Below are positions 18,076 through 27,467 of a stretch of 64,000 bases of DNA, one piece after another. The position numbers and the translations under genes are program-made. The notes under the pieces were generated by a model. It saw only the letters and a program-made list of their open reading frames with translations, had not been told where the DNA came from and searched no databases. Source of the DNA: Aminobacter niigataensis (lineage in GTDB: Bacteria > Pseudomonadota > Alphaproteobacteria > Rhizobiales > Rhizobiaceae); the NCBI RefSeq assembly GCF_014200015.1, contig NZ_JACHOT010000004.1:186001-250000 (forward strand), given 5' to 3'. Within the stretch, counting starts at the first letter, position 1, and each line of letters starts with the position of its first letter.

Positions 18076-19386
18076 ATGTCCACATTCTCTCCCCGTGAGA
18101 TCGTTTCCGAACTCGACCGCTTCATCATCGGCCAGAAGGACGCCAAGCGCGCCGTGGCGATCGCGCTACGCAACCGCTGGCGCCGGCAGCAGCTGGAAGG
18201 CCAGATGCGCGAAGAGGTCATGCCCAAGAATATCCTGATGATCGGACCTACCGGCGTCGGCAAGACCGAAATTTCGCGCCGCCTCGCCAAGCTCGCAGGT
18301 GCGCCCTTCGTCAAAGTCGAGGCGACCAAGTTCACCGAGGTCGGCTATGTCGGTCGAGACGTCGAGCAGATCATCCGCGATCTCGTCGAGGTCGCCATCG
18401 GCCTGGTGCGCGAGAAGATGCGCGAGGACGTCGAGGCCCGCGCCCATGTCAACGCAGAGGAGCGCGTGCTCGAGGCGCTGGTCGGCAAGACCGCCAGCCC
18501 GGCGACCCGCGACTCGTTCCGGAAAAAGCTCCGCGACGGCGAACTCGACGACAAGGAAATCGAGATCCAGGTCGCCGACACCGGCACCGGCGGCATGCCG
18601 AGCTTCGACATCCCCGGCATGCCCGGCGGCAATGTCGGCGTGCTCAACATCAACGACATGCTGTCGAAGGCGATGGGCGGCCAGCGCACCAAAGCGCGCA
18701 AGACCACCGTCAAGGAATCCTACGGGCTTCTGATCAGCGACGAGTCCGACAAGCTGCTCGACCAGGACGAGGTCGTCCGCCGGGCGCTCGAGGTCACCGA
18801 GAACGAAGGCATCGTCTTCCTCGACGAGATCGACAAGATCGCCCGGGGGGGCGACGTCCATGGCGGGCCGTCGCGCGAAGGCGTGCAGCGGGATCTGTTG
18901 CCGCTGGTCGAAGGCACGACGGTTGCGACCAAGTACGGGCAGGTTAAGACCGACCACATCCTGTTCATCGCCTCGGGTGCGTTCCACGTGGCCAAGCCGT
19001 CGGACCTGTTGCCGGAGTTGCAGGGCCGCCTGCCGATCCGCGTCGAGCTGCGCGCGCTGGAGAAGGACGACTTCCGTCGAATCCTGACGGAGACGGAGGC
19101 CAGCCTGATCAAGCAGTACATCGCCCTGATGAACACCGAAGGCGTCAACCTCGAATTCACCGACGACGCCATCGATGCGCTCGCCGGCATCGCGGTCGAC
19201 CTCAATGCCTCGGTCGAGAACATCGGCGCGCGGCGCCTGCAGACGGTGATGGAACGCGTGCTCGACGAGATCTCCTACGACGCACCCGATCGCAACGGCA
19301 CCTCGGTCAAGATCGACGCTGCCTATGTCGAAAAGCATGTCGGCGATCTCTCGAGGAACACCGACCTGTCGCGGTTCATCCTCTAA
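18076..19386 (+). CDS. hslU: ATP-dependent protease ATPase subunit HslU
   Basis: The AAA+ unfoldase that feeds substrates to HslV. The 436-residue protein has the Walker [10 protein letters not shown] at about 57-65, the pore motif in [11 protein letters not shown], an intermediate domain at about 110-230, Walker B in [11 protein letters not shown], sensor regions and the conserved C-terminal tail [12 protein letters not shown] that docks into HslV. It closes a cluster that starts with hslV; three genes lie between the two subunits. A strong hairpin follows at 19395. Confidence 0.97.
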   Translation: MSTFSPREIVSELDRFIIGQKDAKRAVAIALRNRWRRQQLEGQMREEVMPKNILMIGPTGVGKTEISRRLAKLAGAPFVKVEATKFTEVGYVGRDVEQIIRDLVEVAIGLVREKMREDVEARAHVNAEERVLEALVGKTASPATRDSFRKKLRDGELDDKEIEIQVADTGTGGMPSFDIPGMPGGNVGVLNINDMLSKAMGGQRTKARKTTVKESYGLLISDESDKLLDQDEVVRRALEVTENEGIVFLDEIDKIARGGDVHGGPSREGVQRDLLPLVEGTTVATKYGQVKTDHILFIASGAFHVAKPSDLLPELQGRLPIRVELRALEKDDFRRILTETEASLIKQYIALMNTEGVNLEFTDDAIDALAGIAVDLNASVENIGARRLQTVMERVLDEISYDAPDRNGTSVKIDAAYVEKHVGDLSRNTDLSRFIL

Positions 19387-19394
19387 AAGCTCCA

Positions 19395-19418
19395 ACGGCG
19401 GCCCGGCAGGGCCGCCGT
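19395..19418 (+). terminator. Strong hairpin after hslU
   Basis: ACGGCGGCCC and GGGCCGCCGT form a perfect 10-base stem with a GGCA loop eight bases after the hslU stop. No T-run follows, so it may act as an mRNA 3' end stabiliser or with other factors. Confidence 0.6.
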
Positions 19419-19543
19419 GCATCCCGACCTGTGGCCGAATGGAACCATTCGGCCAGGTTTCGCAGCTTCGGGCGACAACGCCCTCGACTAAGCGTGGGGC
19501 ATTTTCTAGTTTGCCCGGACAAAGCTTGGGCATACAGCAGCAT

Positions 19544-20506
19544 ATGAAAAGCGCATTTCTCACGGCATTTCTTCTGGCGGCAGCCTTCGGCCCGCCGCAG
19601 GCATCGGCTGCCACGACGGTGGTCGCCGCCGGCAACGTCAATGTCGAACAGCCCGAAGTGCCCGGCGCCTCGTCCAAACGTACGAGGGCAGGCAAGACCA
19701 CGTTCGACGCCAAATACCGCAAGGTCTATGCGCTGTTGCAGAACGATGGCGAGCTGCGCGGCAAGATCAAGTCGGTGGCACGCGACTACGGCATCGACCC
19801 GATGCATATCGTCGGTGCCATCGTCGGCGAGCACACCTACAATGTCGACGCCTACGACCGGCTGCAGACCTACTACGTCAAGGCAGTGTCCTACCTCTCC
19901 AGCAAGCTGCGTTTCGCCTATGAGGGCGAAGACATCTCCGATTTCATCAAGCGGCCGGAATTCGCCGAGTGTAGCGGCAAATCGGGCAGCTACGACCTTT
20001 GGGAATGCCGCGAGCGGGTTTGGAACCAGGATTTCCGCGGGAAGACCGTGGGCGGCACCAGTTATCCCAACGACCGCTTCAGCGCGACCTTCTTCCAGCC
20101 GTTCTACGCCGGCCAGACATTCGGCATCGGCCAGCTCAATCCGCTGACGGCGCTGCAGATGAGCGACGTCGTGCACAAGGTGTCGCGCCTGCCCAAGCTC
20201 GATGAGAGCGACCCCAATGCCGTCTACAAGACGATCATGGACCCGGACCTGACGCTGCCTTACGTCGCAGCGACGCTGAAGACCTCGATCGACGCCTACA
20301 AGAGCATCGCCGGCTTCGATATTTCCGGCAATCCGGGGATTACCGCCACGCTGTACAATGTCGGCAACCCCGAAGCGCGCGCCTATGCGCTCAAGGCCGA
20401 GAACGACCGGCGCGAGGCGGCTGGCGAAGCGCCCAAGGTGCCGGAGGAAAATTACTACGGTTGGCTGGTCAACGACCGCCTCAGCGAACTCAAGGCGCTG
20501 TTCTAG
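19544..20506 (+). CDS. DUF1402 secreted protein
   Basis: A 320-residue protein with an N-terminal signal peptide (MKSAFLTAFLLAAAFGPPQA, cleavage near ASA). The mature part belongs to DUF1402, a family seen mainly in Rhizobiales. It has a lytic-transglycosylase-like look: DPMHIVGAIVGEHTYN around residue 85, with a Glu in a position that recalls a catalytic acid, GQTFGIGQLNPLTAL, and a late NPGITATLYNVGNPEAR. I infer a muramidase-like fold but the enzyme activity is unproven. The ATG at 19544 follows an AT-rich promoter-like region; the gene is convergent with and overlaps the XRE gene by four bases. Confidence 0.8.
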   Translation: MKSAFLTAFLLAAAFGPPQASAATTVVAAGNVNVEQPEVPGASSKRTRAGKTTFDAKYRKVYALLQNDGELRGKIKSVARDYGIDPMHIVGAIVGEHTYNVDAYDRLQTYYVKAVSYLSSKLRFAYEGEDISDFIKRPEFAECSGKSGSYDLWECRERVWNQDFRGKTVGGTSYPNDRFSATFFQPFYAGQTFGIGQLNPLTALQMSDVVHKVSRLPKLDESDPNAVYKTIMDPDLTLPYVAATLKTSIDAYKSIAGFDISGNPGITATLYNVGNPEARAYALKAENDRREAAGEAPKVPEENYYGWLVNDRLSELKALF

Positions 20507-20877
20507 CCGCGTTTCTTCCGCGCGATCGCCAGGCGGACGTGAACGTTGAGGGCGGCAAGTTCGGTCTCGTTCAACTCGCCTATGGCCTGGGCCAGGAGAT
20601 TGGCGAGTTCGGTGGCGGCAGGCGAAAGCCCCGCCGTGTCGACCACGACGCGCGGGTGCGAACCCTCGGCCAGCTTCTGCAATTCCTCGGCATCATCCCA
20701 GATGACATTGAAGTAGCCGATGATCTTCTGGATCATCGCCCAGGTCGGCACGCCGCGATGGCCATGCTCCAGCGCCGAGAGATAGGCGGCGCTGACGCCG
20801 ATGGAGGCAGCCATGTCCTTCTGGCTGACGCCGCGTTCGCGCCGGAGTTCGCGGATGCGTTCGCCCAGCGGTGTCAA
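20503..20877 (-). CDS. Small XRE-family regulator
   Basis: A 124-residue protein with an N-terminal helix-turn-helix (TPLGERIRELRRERGVSQKD then GVSAAYLSALEHGHRGVP) and a helical C-terminus. The start is TTG at 20877: GGAGG lies nine bases upstream, and the TTG overlaps the stop of the Smr gene as TTGA. No in-frame ATG gives a sensible N-terminus. It is the last gene of a leftward coupled set with the Tim44-like, MltA and Smr genes. The regulated genes are unknown. Confidence 0.85.
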   Translation of the reverse strand: MTPLGERIRELRRERGVSQKDMAASIGVSAAYLSALEHGHRGVPTWAMIQKIIGYFNVIWDDAEELQKLAEGSHPRVVVDTAGLSPAATELANLLAQAIGELNETELAALNVHVRLAIARKKRG

Positions 20878-21419
20878 TGGCCGGTCCTCCGCCGCAGCCG
20901 GATGTAGATCGCACCCGAGCCGCCATGGTGGCGTGCGGCATGATCGTGGCTGGAGACCAGCATGCGGAATGGCGCCGTGTTCAACCAAGCCGGAACCATG
21001 CGCTTCAGCACGCCGTCGCCGCCCTTGGAGTTGCCCTTGCCGGTGATGACGAGGACATAGCGAACCCCACCGGCATGGGCCCGCGCCAAAAAGGTAAGCA
21101 GCAGGGAATAGGCCTCGTCCTGGGTCAGGCCGTGCAGGTCGACGCGGCCTTCGATCGGCAGGCGGCCCTTGGACAGCTTGTCGCGCGTCGGCTCGTCGAG
21201 CGAGTGGGCGACATACTGGCGTTTCGGCGGCGTCGGTGCCGAGGGTGCCGGCACTTGCGCTGCCTGGACCGGTGCTGCCACCGGCTTTTCAGCTAAGGGC
21301 ACAGGCAGTTCGGGAACCTCAACCGCCCGCTTGCCCTTCAGCGGCGAGGTCGTCCGGGCAATGACGTTCCACAGCACGCGTTCTTCGTCGCTCAGCTTGC
21401 GTTCGCGACGCGTGCTCAT
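20874..21419 (-). CDS. Smr domain protein
   Basis: A 181-residue protein with an N-terminal charged helix, a Pro/Ala-rich linker at about 35-65 and a C-terminal Smr domain (VDLHGLTQDEAYSLLLTFL, then VLVITGKGNSKGGDGVLKRM). Smr domains, as in MutS2 and E. coli SmrA, are nucleic-acid endonucleases or RNA-binding modules. The DLHG and TGKG motifs thought to be active are intact. The start overlaps the mltA stop as ATGA and the stop overlaps the TTG of the XRE gene. Confidence 0.88.
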   Translation of the reverse strand: MSTRRERKLSDEERVLWNVIARTTSPLKGKRAVEVPELPVPLAEKPVAAPVQAAQVPAPSAPTPPKRQYVAHSLDEPTRDKLSKGRLPIEGRVDLHGLTQDEAYSLLLTFLARAHAGGVRYVLVITGKGNSKGGDGVLKRMVPAWLNTAPFRMLVSSHDHAARHHGGSGAIYIRLRRRTGH

Positions 21420-22522
21420 GAACTGGCCCCGGCGAACAAGGACTTCGGCAGAAGCGCGAAGAAATCGGCATCGTTGCGGACGACGCCGGCGATCTCCCCG
21501 GCATCGAAGCCCGATCCGGCGAACAGGTCGCCGCGCGCCTGGCCGGTGATAGCCGATCCGGTATCCTGGGCGATCATGAGCCGGGCGAACGGTCCGCCGC
21601 CGAATGCGGTCAGCGACGGCGCCGCGATGAAAAACGGCGTTCCGAAAGTGTGCAGCAGGCGATCGACGGCGACCGAGCGGCCCGGCGTGAGCGGCACCTT
21701 TGCCGCGGCGATCGGCCCGAGAGCGGGATCATCGACCTCTGCATGCCTGAAGAAGATGTAGGACCGGTTCTGCCACAGGATCTCGTCGATCCTCTGCGGG
21801 TTGGCTTTGAACCAGGCCCGGATCGACTGCATCGTCACCTTCTCGAGCGGAATCTCGCCGATCCCGGCCAAAATCCGGCCGGGACCGGTAAAGCGCTGGC
21901 CGGATTTCGCGGCGTAGGTGACGCGCCGCAGCGAACCGTCGGTCATATGCAGGCGCGCGGCACCCTGGACATGGATGAAGAACGCGTCGACAGGATCGGC
22001 GACCCAGGCGATCTCGAGGCCCTTGCCCGCCAAGGCGCTCTGTTCGATCGCCGCCCGGTCGAAATATTCGACGAGGCCGTTCGGCGTCTGGCGGGCGAAG
22101 GCGAGATAGGGGTCCATGCCGGCTGGACGGTTCTGGTCGTCAATGTCGACGAGGTCGGCCGGGCGCGACAGCAGCGGTATCCGGAAAACCTCTGTCCTGA
22201 CGGGAGATGCCTCGACTTCGGGCTCGTAGAAACCAGTGACCAGACCACGGTCGCGGCCATCCGGCGCGACAAAGGCTGGCTGGAAATGACGTTCGAAGAA
22301 TTCGCGGGCCTTGGCGCCGGTGGTTGCCGGTTGTTCGCGGGCGTCGGCATAGGAGGGGCCGAAAGCATCGAAAGCGACGCCAAGGGCGCCGCTGCGATAG
22401 GGTTTGGTCAGGACATGAAAGGCAGAGCGCCGGAAGGCTTCGAAGGCCGCCAACTGGTCATCTTCCAGCCAGCCGGGCAGGTCGGCGAAAGTGACCTGGC
22501 AGAACGCGGGCGAGAGCGGCAC
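21416..22522 (-). CDS. mltA: Membrane-bound lytic murein transglycosylase A
   Basis: Cleaves the glycan strands of peptidoglycan to 1,6-anhydro products. The MltA core is clear: TGFYEPEVEAS, WVADPVDAFFIHVQGAARL and the 3D-domain end LMIAQDTGSAITGQARGDLF with the catalytic Asp. I placed the start at a GTG at 22522, giving 368 residues and an N-terminus close to the conserved FADLPGW; the next upstream ATG (22621) would overlap the preceding gene by 77 bases. No signal peptide or lipobox is visible with either start, which is odd for an outer-membrane enzyme; export may use another route or the start may be mis-set. Confidence 0.8.
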   Translation of the reverse strand: MPLSPAFCQVTFADLPGWLEDDQLAAFEAFRRSAFHVLTKPYRSGALGVAFDAFGPSYADAREQPATTGAKAREFFERHFQPAFVAPDGRDRGLVTGFYEPEVEASPVRTEVFRIPLLSRPADLVDIDDQNRPAGMDPYLAFARQTPNGLVEYFDRAAIEQSALAGKGLEIAWVADPVDAFFIHVQGAARLHMTDGSLRRVTYAAKSGQRFTGPGRILAGIGEIPLEKVTMQSIRAWFKANPQRIDEILWQNRSYIFFRHAEVDDPALGPIAAAKVPLTPGRSVAVDRLLHTFGTPFFIAAPSLTAFGGGPFARLMIAQDTGSAITGQARGDLFAGSGFDAGEIAGVVRNDADFFALLPKSLFAGASS

Positions 22523-22544
22523 GGGCTTCGCCCGCCAGTCGCGA

Positions 22545-23252
22545 TCAGTCTTCTTCCTCGGTGGCGACGAGCTTCCAGTTCGGGTCGCGCGAGCGGGTGT
22601 CGCGGGCGAAGGTCCAGACATCCTTGACCTCGGCCACGGTCTCCGGATCGCCGTCGATGACGTCGCCGGCCTTGTCGCGGGTCGCCGAGATCAGCTCCGA
22701 GACGATACGAAGCGTGACATGGGCCTCGCCGCCCTTCATCTCGGCCGAAACGATATCGGCCTTGTCGATACCGACGAAGGAAGACTGGATCTTTTCCGAA
22801 CGGCCCTCGCGCTCGGTGATCGCCGCGACGAAGCCGTCGAAGACCTCGCGCGACAGCAGGTTCTTGAGAGTTTTGCGGTCGCCGTCGGCATAGGCCATGA
22901 CGATCATCTCGTAGGCCATCTTGGCGCCTTCGACAAAACCCTTGGGCTCGAAGGAAGCATCCGCATCCTTGATGGCGCGCAGGCCCTTGTTGAGCTCGGT
23001 GCCGGGCTTGGCAAAGGCGTCGATGGCGACATAGGCGTCTTCAGCGGGCTCGCCGGCTGCGCGCTTGCGCGGCAGCGAGACGACGTTCTCGGACTTGCCA
23101 TTGGCGTCCTGCGGCTTGTTACGCGCTGCGGTGTAGGGATCGAAAGGCGGGCGTTCGTTGCCGGTGCGGCGGCCGAGCACGTTGCGCAGCTGGAAGAAGA
23201 TCACCACCGCTGCGATCAGAAAGAAAATCGTGCCGAAATCGAAGAATTCCAT
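22545..23252 (-). CDS. Tim44-like (TimA) inner-membrane protein
   Basis: A 235-residue protein with one N-terminal transmembrane helix (FGTIFFLIAAVVIFFQLRNV), a low-complexity linker and a C-terminal Tim44-like domain (about 90-230; FVEGAKMAYEMIVMAYADGD). Alphaproteobacterial homologues such as TimA are relatives of the mitochondrial import-motor subunit and bind periplasmic or membrane proteins; the bacterial role is not settled. It is the first gene of the leftward set with mltA, smr and xre and is divergent from fxsA/secB, so its control region lies at 23253-23466. Confidence 0.87.
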   Translation of the reverse strand: MEFFDFGTIFFLIAAVVIFFQLRNVLGRRTGNERPPFDPYTAARNKPQDANGKSENVVSLPRKRAAGEPAEDAYVAIDAFAKPGTELNKGLRAIKDADASFEPKGFVEGAKMAYEMIVMAYADGDRKTLKNLLSREVFDGFVAAITEREGRSEKIQSSFVGIDKADIVSAEMKGGEAHVTLRIVSELISATRDKAGDVIDGDPETVAEVKDVWTFARDTRSRDPNWKLVATEEED

Positions 23253-23466
23253 ATCTTCCCGCCGATCCGTCCCTTGTTCACGGCCAAAGCCAGACTATCT
23301 GCCAATTGCCGGCGCTTTTGGGGCGCCCCTGAGCCTTTGCATATAGAACGCATGCGCCGATCATTCAAATTAAAGGCGCAGCGCCCTATCTAAAGATGTA
23401 TGCGGTATGCCTGTGACCGCATATCGTTGTCACGTCAACACAAACCGGACCGGATCGACGCCCTTC

Positions 23467-23940
23467 ATGCTGCCACTCCTGATCCTTGCCTTGCCCTTGC
23501 TCGAAATAGCCGGCTTCGTGGTGGTCGGCAGCGAAATCGGCGTGCTGGCAACCATCGGCCTGATCCTTCTCAGCGGCATCGTCGGCTCGATCCTGCTGCG
23601 GGTGCAGGGTTTTGGCGTCATGACCCGGATTCGCACCGAGATGGACGCCGGCCGCGACCCTTCGAAGGAGCTGGCCAACGGTGCGATGATCGTGCTGGCC
23701 GGTATCCTGCTGCTGATCCCCGGCTTCATCACCGACATTCTGGGCATACTCCTGTTCCTGCCGCCGGTCCGCGCCCTGGCCTGGCGCTTCCTCGGCAAGC
23801 GGGTTCGCTTCTCTACCGATTTCGGCGGCTTTGCCCGACGCGGCGGTCCGGCCGGCGGCAAGACCATCGATCTCGACGAAGACGATTTTTCGCGCCAGCC
23901 CAACCCCAATTCGCCCTGGCGTTCGATCCGCGACGAGTAG
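23467..23940 (+). CDS. fxsA: FxsA family membrane protein
   Basis: A 157-residue inner-membrane protein with hydrophobic segments at about 2-22, 26-46 and 70-92 and a hydrophilic C-terminus. The family segments LPLLEIAGFVVVGSEIG and LLIPGFITDILGILLF are clear. In E. coli, FxsA overproduction relieves phage T7 exclusion by F; its cellular role is otherwise unknown. I used the ATG at 23467 because the family begins with MLPLL; an in-frame ATG at 23407 adds a hydrophilic lead not seen in the family. It precedes secB by 111 bases. Confidence 0.85.
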   Translation: MLPLLILALPLLEIAGFVVVGSEIGVLATIGLILLSGIVGSILLRVQGFGVMTRIRTEMDAGRDPSKELANGAMIVLAGILLLIPGFITDILGILLFLPPVRALAWRFLGKRVRFSTDFGGFARRGGPAGGKTIDLDEDDFSRQPNPNSPWRSIRDE

Positions 23941-24051
23941 GGCCGAAGCTTGCGACGCCGGCAAAACCTTGTCTTGGCATGCCGAGCGTGGTAGCCAACG
24001 CGCGATTTCAATACGGGCCGCGCCGCGGCCGAGCCAAGAGGACATGGGCTT

Positions 24052-24546
24052 ATGGCCACTAATGAAGCGCCGGAAGGCGCCAACGGCAACGGTAACGCAC
24101 AGCAGCCCACGCTCAACGTGCTGGCGCAGTATGTAAAGGACCTGTCCTTCGAAAGCCCCGGCGCGCCGAACTCGCTGCGCGGCCGCGACAAGGCTCCCGG
24201 CATCAACATCAACGTCAACGTCAACGCCAACCCGATGACGGACAAGCAGTTCGACGTCAACCTGACGCTGAGCGCCAAGGCTGCCTTCGACAAGGACGTG
24301 CTGTTCAACGTCGAGCTGGTCTATGGCGGCGTCTTCCGCATCGACGGTTTCCCGCAGGAACACATGCTGCCGCTGCTCTTCATCGAGTGCCCGCGCCTGC
24401 TGTTCCCCTTCGCTCGCCAGATCATCGCCGAAGCGACCCGCAACGGCGGCTTCCCGCCGCTGATGCTTGATCCGATCGACTTCGCGCAAATGTTCCAGCA
24501 GAAGATCGCCGAGGAAAAGGCCGCTTCGCAGGTCAAGGTCAGCTAA
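24052..24546 (+). CDS. secB: Protein-export chaperone SecB
   Basis: Tetrameric chaperone that keeps preproteins unfolded and hands them to SecA. The 164-residue protein shows the SecB core [16 protein letters not shown], the acidic SecA-binding patch region and the C-terminal helix [19 protein letters not shown] good ribosome site (AAGAGGA) lies upstream. A two-way terminator separates it from the convergent dnaQ. Confidence 0.96.
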   Translation: MATNEAPEGANGNGNAQQPTLNVLAQYVKDLSFESPGAPNSLRGRDKAPGININVNVNANPMTDKQFDVNLTLSAKAAFDKDVLFNVELVYGGVFRIDGFPQEHMLPLLFIECPRLLFPFARQIIAEATRNGGFPPLMLDPIDFAQMFQQKIAEEKAASQVKVS

Positions 24547-24572
24547 GACCTCGCCCAAGAGCGCAGATATCT

Positions 24573-24601
24573 AAAGCCCGGCCTCAGCGCCGGGCTTTTT
24601 C
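24573..24601. terminator. Two-way intrinsic terminator between secB and dnaQ
   Basis: AAAGCCCGGC and GCCGGGCTTT form a perfect 10-base stem around a 6-base loop, followed by TT; the A-run on the left makes it work for the opposite strand as well. Confidence 0.85.
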
Positions 24602-24612
24602 GTATCCGCCGG

Positions 24613-25329
24613 TCAGTTGGGTTCGGCAGGAGAGAGCAGCTTCGCCCAGATCGCCTTTTCGCCAAGGGTGCCTACCAGCTTCTCGTGCGCGGCAAGCTCG
24701 GCCTCGCTCAGCCGGGTCGGCAGCGGCTCGGCCCGGGCGGCGATGACGATCTCGATCTGCCGCGTCGACCCGCCATTGCCGCCGGATGACGAAAAGCTGT
24801 CCAGCACCAGCGCCGACTGCTTGCCACCAATCAGCTCGATATAAACTTCGGCCAGAAGCTCGGAGTCGAGCAGGGCCCCGTGCTTGGTACGGCGGCTGTT
24901 GTCGATGCCGTAGCGCCGGCACAGCGCATCGAGCGAATTCGGGCCCATCGGGTGCTTGCGGCGGGCAAGCGCCAGCGTATCGATCAGGCGCTCGGCCTCG
25001 ATCGCCGCCTGGTCGAGCCTGGCAAACTCGGCATTGATGAAACCCAGATCGAAAGTGCCGTTGTGCGCGACAAGCTTGGCGCCGTCGATGAAGTCGATGA
25101 AGTCGTCGATGATCTCAGCGAAGGTCGGCTTGCCCTCGAGATCGGCGTTGGAGATGCCGTGCACCGCCTGGGCTTCCGGATGGACCTGCCGCCCCTGCGG
25201 GTTGATGTATTTGTGGAACGTGCGGCCGGTCGGAAAGCGGTTGACCATCTCGATGCCGCCGATCTCGATCACGCGGTCCTCGCGGTTGTCGAGGCCGGTC
25301 GTTTCCGTATCGAAAATGATCTCGCGCAA
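24613..25329 (-). CDS. dnaQ: DNA polymerase III epsilon subunit (proofreading exonuclease)
   Basis: The 3'-5' exonuclease of the replicase core. The 238-residue protein has the ExoI motif FDTETTG near residue 6, ExoII in VAHNGTFDLGF near 90 and ExoIII HGALLDSELLAEV near 150, the full DEDDh set. The C-terminal part would bind the alpha subunit. It is transcribed away from the predicted origin, together with coaE, aroE and maf. Confidence 0.96.
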   Translation of the reverse strand: MREIIFDTETTGLDNREDRVIEIGGIEMVNRFPTGRTFHKYINPQGRQVHPEAQAVHGISNADLEGKPTFAEIIDDFIDFIDGAKLVAHNGTFDLGFINAEFARLDQAAIEAERLIDTLALARRKHPMGPNSLDALCRRYGIDNSRRTKHGALLDSELLAEVYIELIGGKQSALVLDSFSSSGGNGGSTRQIEIVIAARAEPLPTRLSEAELAAHEKLVGTLGEKAIWAKLLSPAEPN

Positions 25330-25398
25330 GTGATGATTCTCCTTGCCGCGAGCATGCCCTCATGGGCAGCCGGCGGACAAGTGCGGCGATTCGCCGGC

Positions 25399-25989
25399 CT
25401 AGGGCTTTCCCACCGTCAAATCGGCAATGATGGCCTGAACGGCAGCGCGGGCCGGCTCAAGGCCCTGGCCCGTATCGACGATGTAGTCGGCGCGCGCGCG
25501 CTTTTCAGCGTCGGGTACCTGCTTGGCCAGGATCGCCTCGAATTTTTGCTCGGTCATGCCTGGGCGAGCCAGAACGCGCTCGCGCTGGATTTCCGGCGAT
25601 GCGGTGACCACCACCACCTTATCGACCCGGCCGCGGCCATTGGTTTCAAACAGCAGCGGGATGTCGAGCACGGCCATCGGCGCACCCGCGGCGCGGCTGC
25701 GCTCGAGGAACGCATTTGCATCGGCCCGGACAAGCGGATGGATGATGCCTTCGAGCTTCTTCAGGGCCGCTGCATCGCCCAGGACATGACGGGCGAGTTC
25801 GGTGCGGTCGACGGTCCCGTCCTTGACCGTTCCGGGGAAGGCCGCCTCGATCAGGGGGGCTGCGTCGCCGGCATAGAGCCGATGCACCGCCTCGTCGGAA
25901 TCATGGACCGGGACGCCGGCTTCCGCGAACATCCTGGCTGTCGTCGACTTGCCCATGCCGATCGACCCTGTCAGCCCCAGGACGATCAT
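25399..25989 (-). CDS. coaE: Dephospho-CoA kinase
   Basis: Phosphorylates dephospho-CoA in the last step of coenzyme A synthesis. The 196-residue P-loop kinase has [12 protein letters not shown] at the N-terminus, the [10 protein letters not shown] substrate segment and the lid [10 protein letters not shown]. Its start overlaps the aroE stop by four bases (ATGA), so the two are translated as a pair. The window also carries coaA, the first enzyme of the pathway, in the his operon. Confidence 0.95.
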   Translation of the reverse strand: MIVLGLTGSIGMGKSTTARMFAEAGVPVHDSDEAVHRLYAGDAAPLIEAAFPGTVKDGTVDRTELARHVLGDAAALKKLEGIIHPLVRADANAFLERSRAAGAPMAVLDIPLLFETNGRGRVDKVVVVTASPEIQRERVLARPGMTEQKFEAILAKQVPDAEKRARADYIVDTGQGLEPARAAVQAIIADLTVGKP

Positions 25990-26822
25990 TTCTTGCGGTC
26001 CATGTCGGCAACGATCAGGTTTCGCAACTCGGCCGTGACTTCAGGCCTCTTGCCGAACCAGCGTTCGAAGCCCGGTACTGCCTGGTGCAACAGCATTCCG
26101 AGGCCATCGACCGTCTTGAGGCCTCGCGCCTTTGCCGCTGTGAGCAGCGGTGTCTCGAGCGGCACATAGACGATATCGGTGACAATGGCGTGGCCGGGCA
26201 GGTTTGCGGGATCGGCAGGCAGGCCCTCATTGCCATGCATGCCGAGCGCCGTCGTGTTGACCAGCAAGGATGCATCTCCAAGCAGTTCGGGCGTCGCCGC
26301 CTGCGGATGCGCTGTGATACCGGCGCCGAACTGGTTGGCAAGCTGCTCGGCGCGCGCAACCGTACGGTTGACGATGCGGATATCCTTGAAGCCGCGCTGC
26401 TTGAGCGCATGGATGATCGCCCGCGACGCACCGCCGGCGCCCAGCACCACGGCCACATCGCCCTTGGCCCAGCCCGGCGCAAAGTGATCGAGATTGGCGG
26501 CAAAACCATAGGCGTCGGTGTTACCACCCCACAAAACGCCATCCTCGAACCACAGCGTGTTGACGGCGCCGATCTGCTCGGCGGCCTCGTCGCGGCGCTG
26601 GACAGCGGCGAAGGCTGCCTCCTTGTGCGGGATGGTGACATTGCCGCCGCGGAGGCCAGCCGCAGCAAGACCGCTGAGAAACACGGCAAAATCAGTTGGA
26701 GCGACGTCGATTGCCGTGTAGCTGCCGTCAATGCCGTAGCTCTTCAGCCAATGGCTATGGATCAGCGGCGAGCGCGAATGCGCGATGGGGTGGCCGCAGA
26801 CGAATGCCTTCAACTCAGCCAT
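25986..26822 (-). CDS. aroE: Shikimate dehydrogenase
   Basis: NADP-dependent reduction of 3-dehydroshikimate in the aromatic amino acid pathway. From the ATG at 26822 the protein has 278 residues: substrate-binding [10 protein letters not shown] near residue 15, the catalytic Lys in NVTIPHKE near 65, the Asp in NTDAYGF near 105, the NADP loop GAGGASRA near 130 and the closing [16 protein letters not shown]. The start overlaps the maf stop by eight bases. The longer upstream frame is maf sequence in another phase. Confidence 0.95.
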   Translation of the reverse strand: MAELKAFVCGHPIAHSRSPLIHSHWLKSYGIDGSYTAIDVAPTDFAVFLSGLAAAGLRGGNVTIPHKEAAFAAVQRRDEAAEQIGAVNTLWFEDGVLWGGNTDAYGFAANLDHFAPGWAKGDVAVVLGAGGASRAIIHALKQRGFKDIRIVNRTVARAEQLANQFGAGITAHPQAATPELLGDASLLVNTTALGMHGNEGLPADPANLPGHAIVTDIVYVPLETPLLTAAKARGLKTVDGLGMLLHQAVPGFERWFGKRPEVTAELRNLIVADMDRKK

Positions 26823-27414
26823 CGATGGCCCCGAGCTCGCGCAGTTCCTTGAGAACCGGCAAAAGCGGCAGGCCGACGATGGTGAAGTGGTCACCTTCGA
26901 CCTTTTCGAACAGCTGGATGCCTTCGCCCTCGATCTGGTAGGCGCCGACGCTCGACAGGGCTTTCCTGCCGACACGGGCAAGGTGGCGGCCAATGAAAGC
27001 CGGGTCGAGCTGGCGCATGGTCAGCGACGCGACCGCGACATGGCGCCAGATCGTTTCGCCATCGCGCACCAAAACCACGGCGCTGTTGAGCTGATGCGTC
27101 TGGCCGGAAAGCTTGAGCAGGTGGCGACGGGCCCCTTCCATGTCGGCCGGCTTGTGGAACACCTCGTCGCCGAGCGACAGCGTCTGGTCGCAGCCGAGCA
27201 CCAGCCGGCCAGGGTGTGCTTCGCTGACTGCCACCGCCTTTGCCTCGGCGAGCACCAAGGCCACTTCCTCGGGCGTCGCACCGCTTTCGGCCAGCGGTGC
27301 CTCGAGAGCACGCTCGTCGAGATCGGCGGGGATGGCATCGACGGCCACGCCGGCATGTTCGAGCATGGCTTTGCGAAACGGGCTGCCGGAAGCAAGGATG
27401 AGTTTTTCGGTCAC
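26815..27414 (-). CDS. maf: Maf family nucleotide pyrophosphatase
   Basis: A 199-residue house-cleaning nucleotide pyrophosphatase. Family features are [14 protein letters not shown] at the N-terminus, [11 protein letters not shown], the catalytic-Asp stretch [16 protein letters not shown] near residue 75 and [12 protein letters not shown]. The CDQ (rather than ADT) around the catalytic Asp points to the YceF-like group that acts on 7-methyl-GTP rather than the dTTP/UTP group, though this is inference. The start is GTG at 27414; no in-frame ATG is nearby and the family N-terminus begins right there. Confidence 0.9.
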   Translation of the reverse strand: MTEKLILASGSPFRKAMLEHAGVAVDAIPADLDERALEAPLAESGATPEEVALVLAEAKAVAVSEAHPGRLVLGCDQTLSLGDEVFHKPADMEGARRHLLKLSGQTHQLNSAVVLVRDGETIWRHVAVASLTMRQLDPAFIGRHLARVGRKALSSVGAYQIEGEGIQLFEKVEGDHFTIVGLPLLPVLKELRELGAIDG

Positions 27415-27467
27415 TGGCTTTGCCTGAAAACGAACCGCGCAGGCGGCGTTGCTGGGTGTATCGGGTC

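Noticed and set aside
18166-19722. Antisense ORF of 518 codons over hslU
   Set aside because: Shadow of the hslU frame; the product is rich in Asp, Arg and Ala with no motif.
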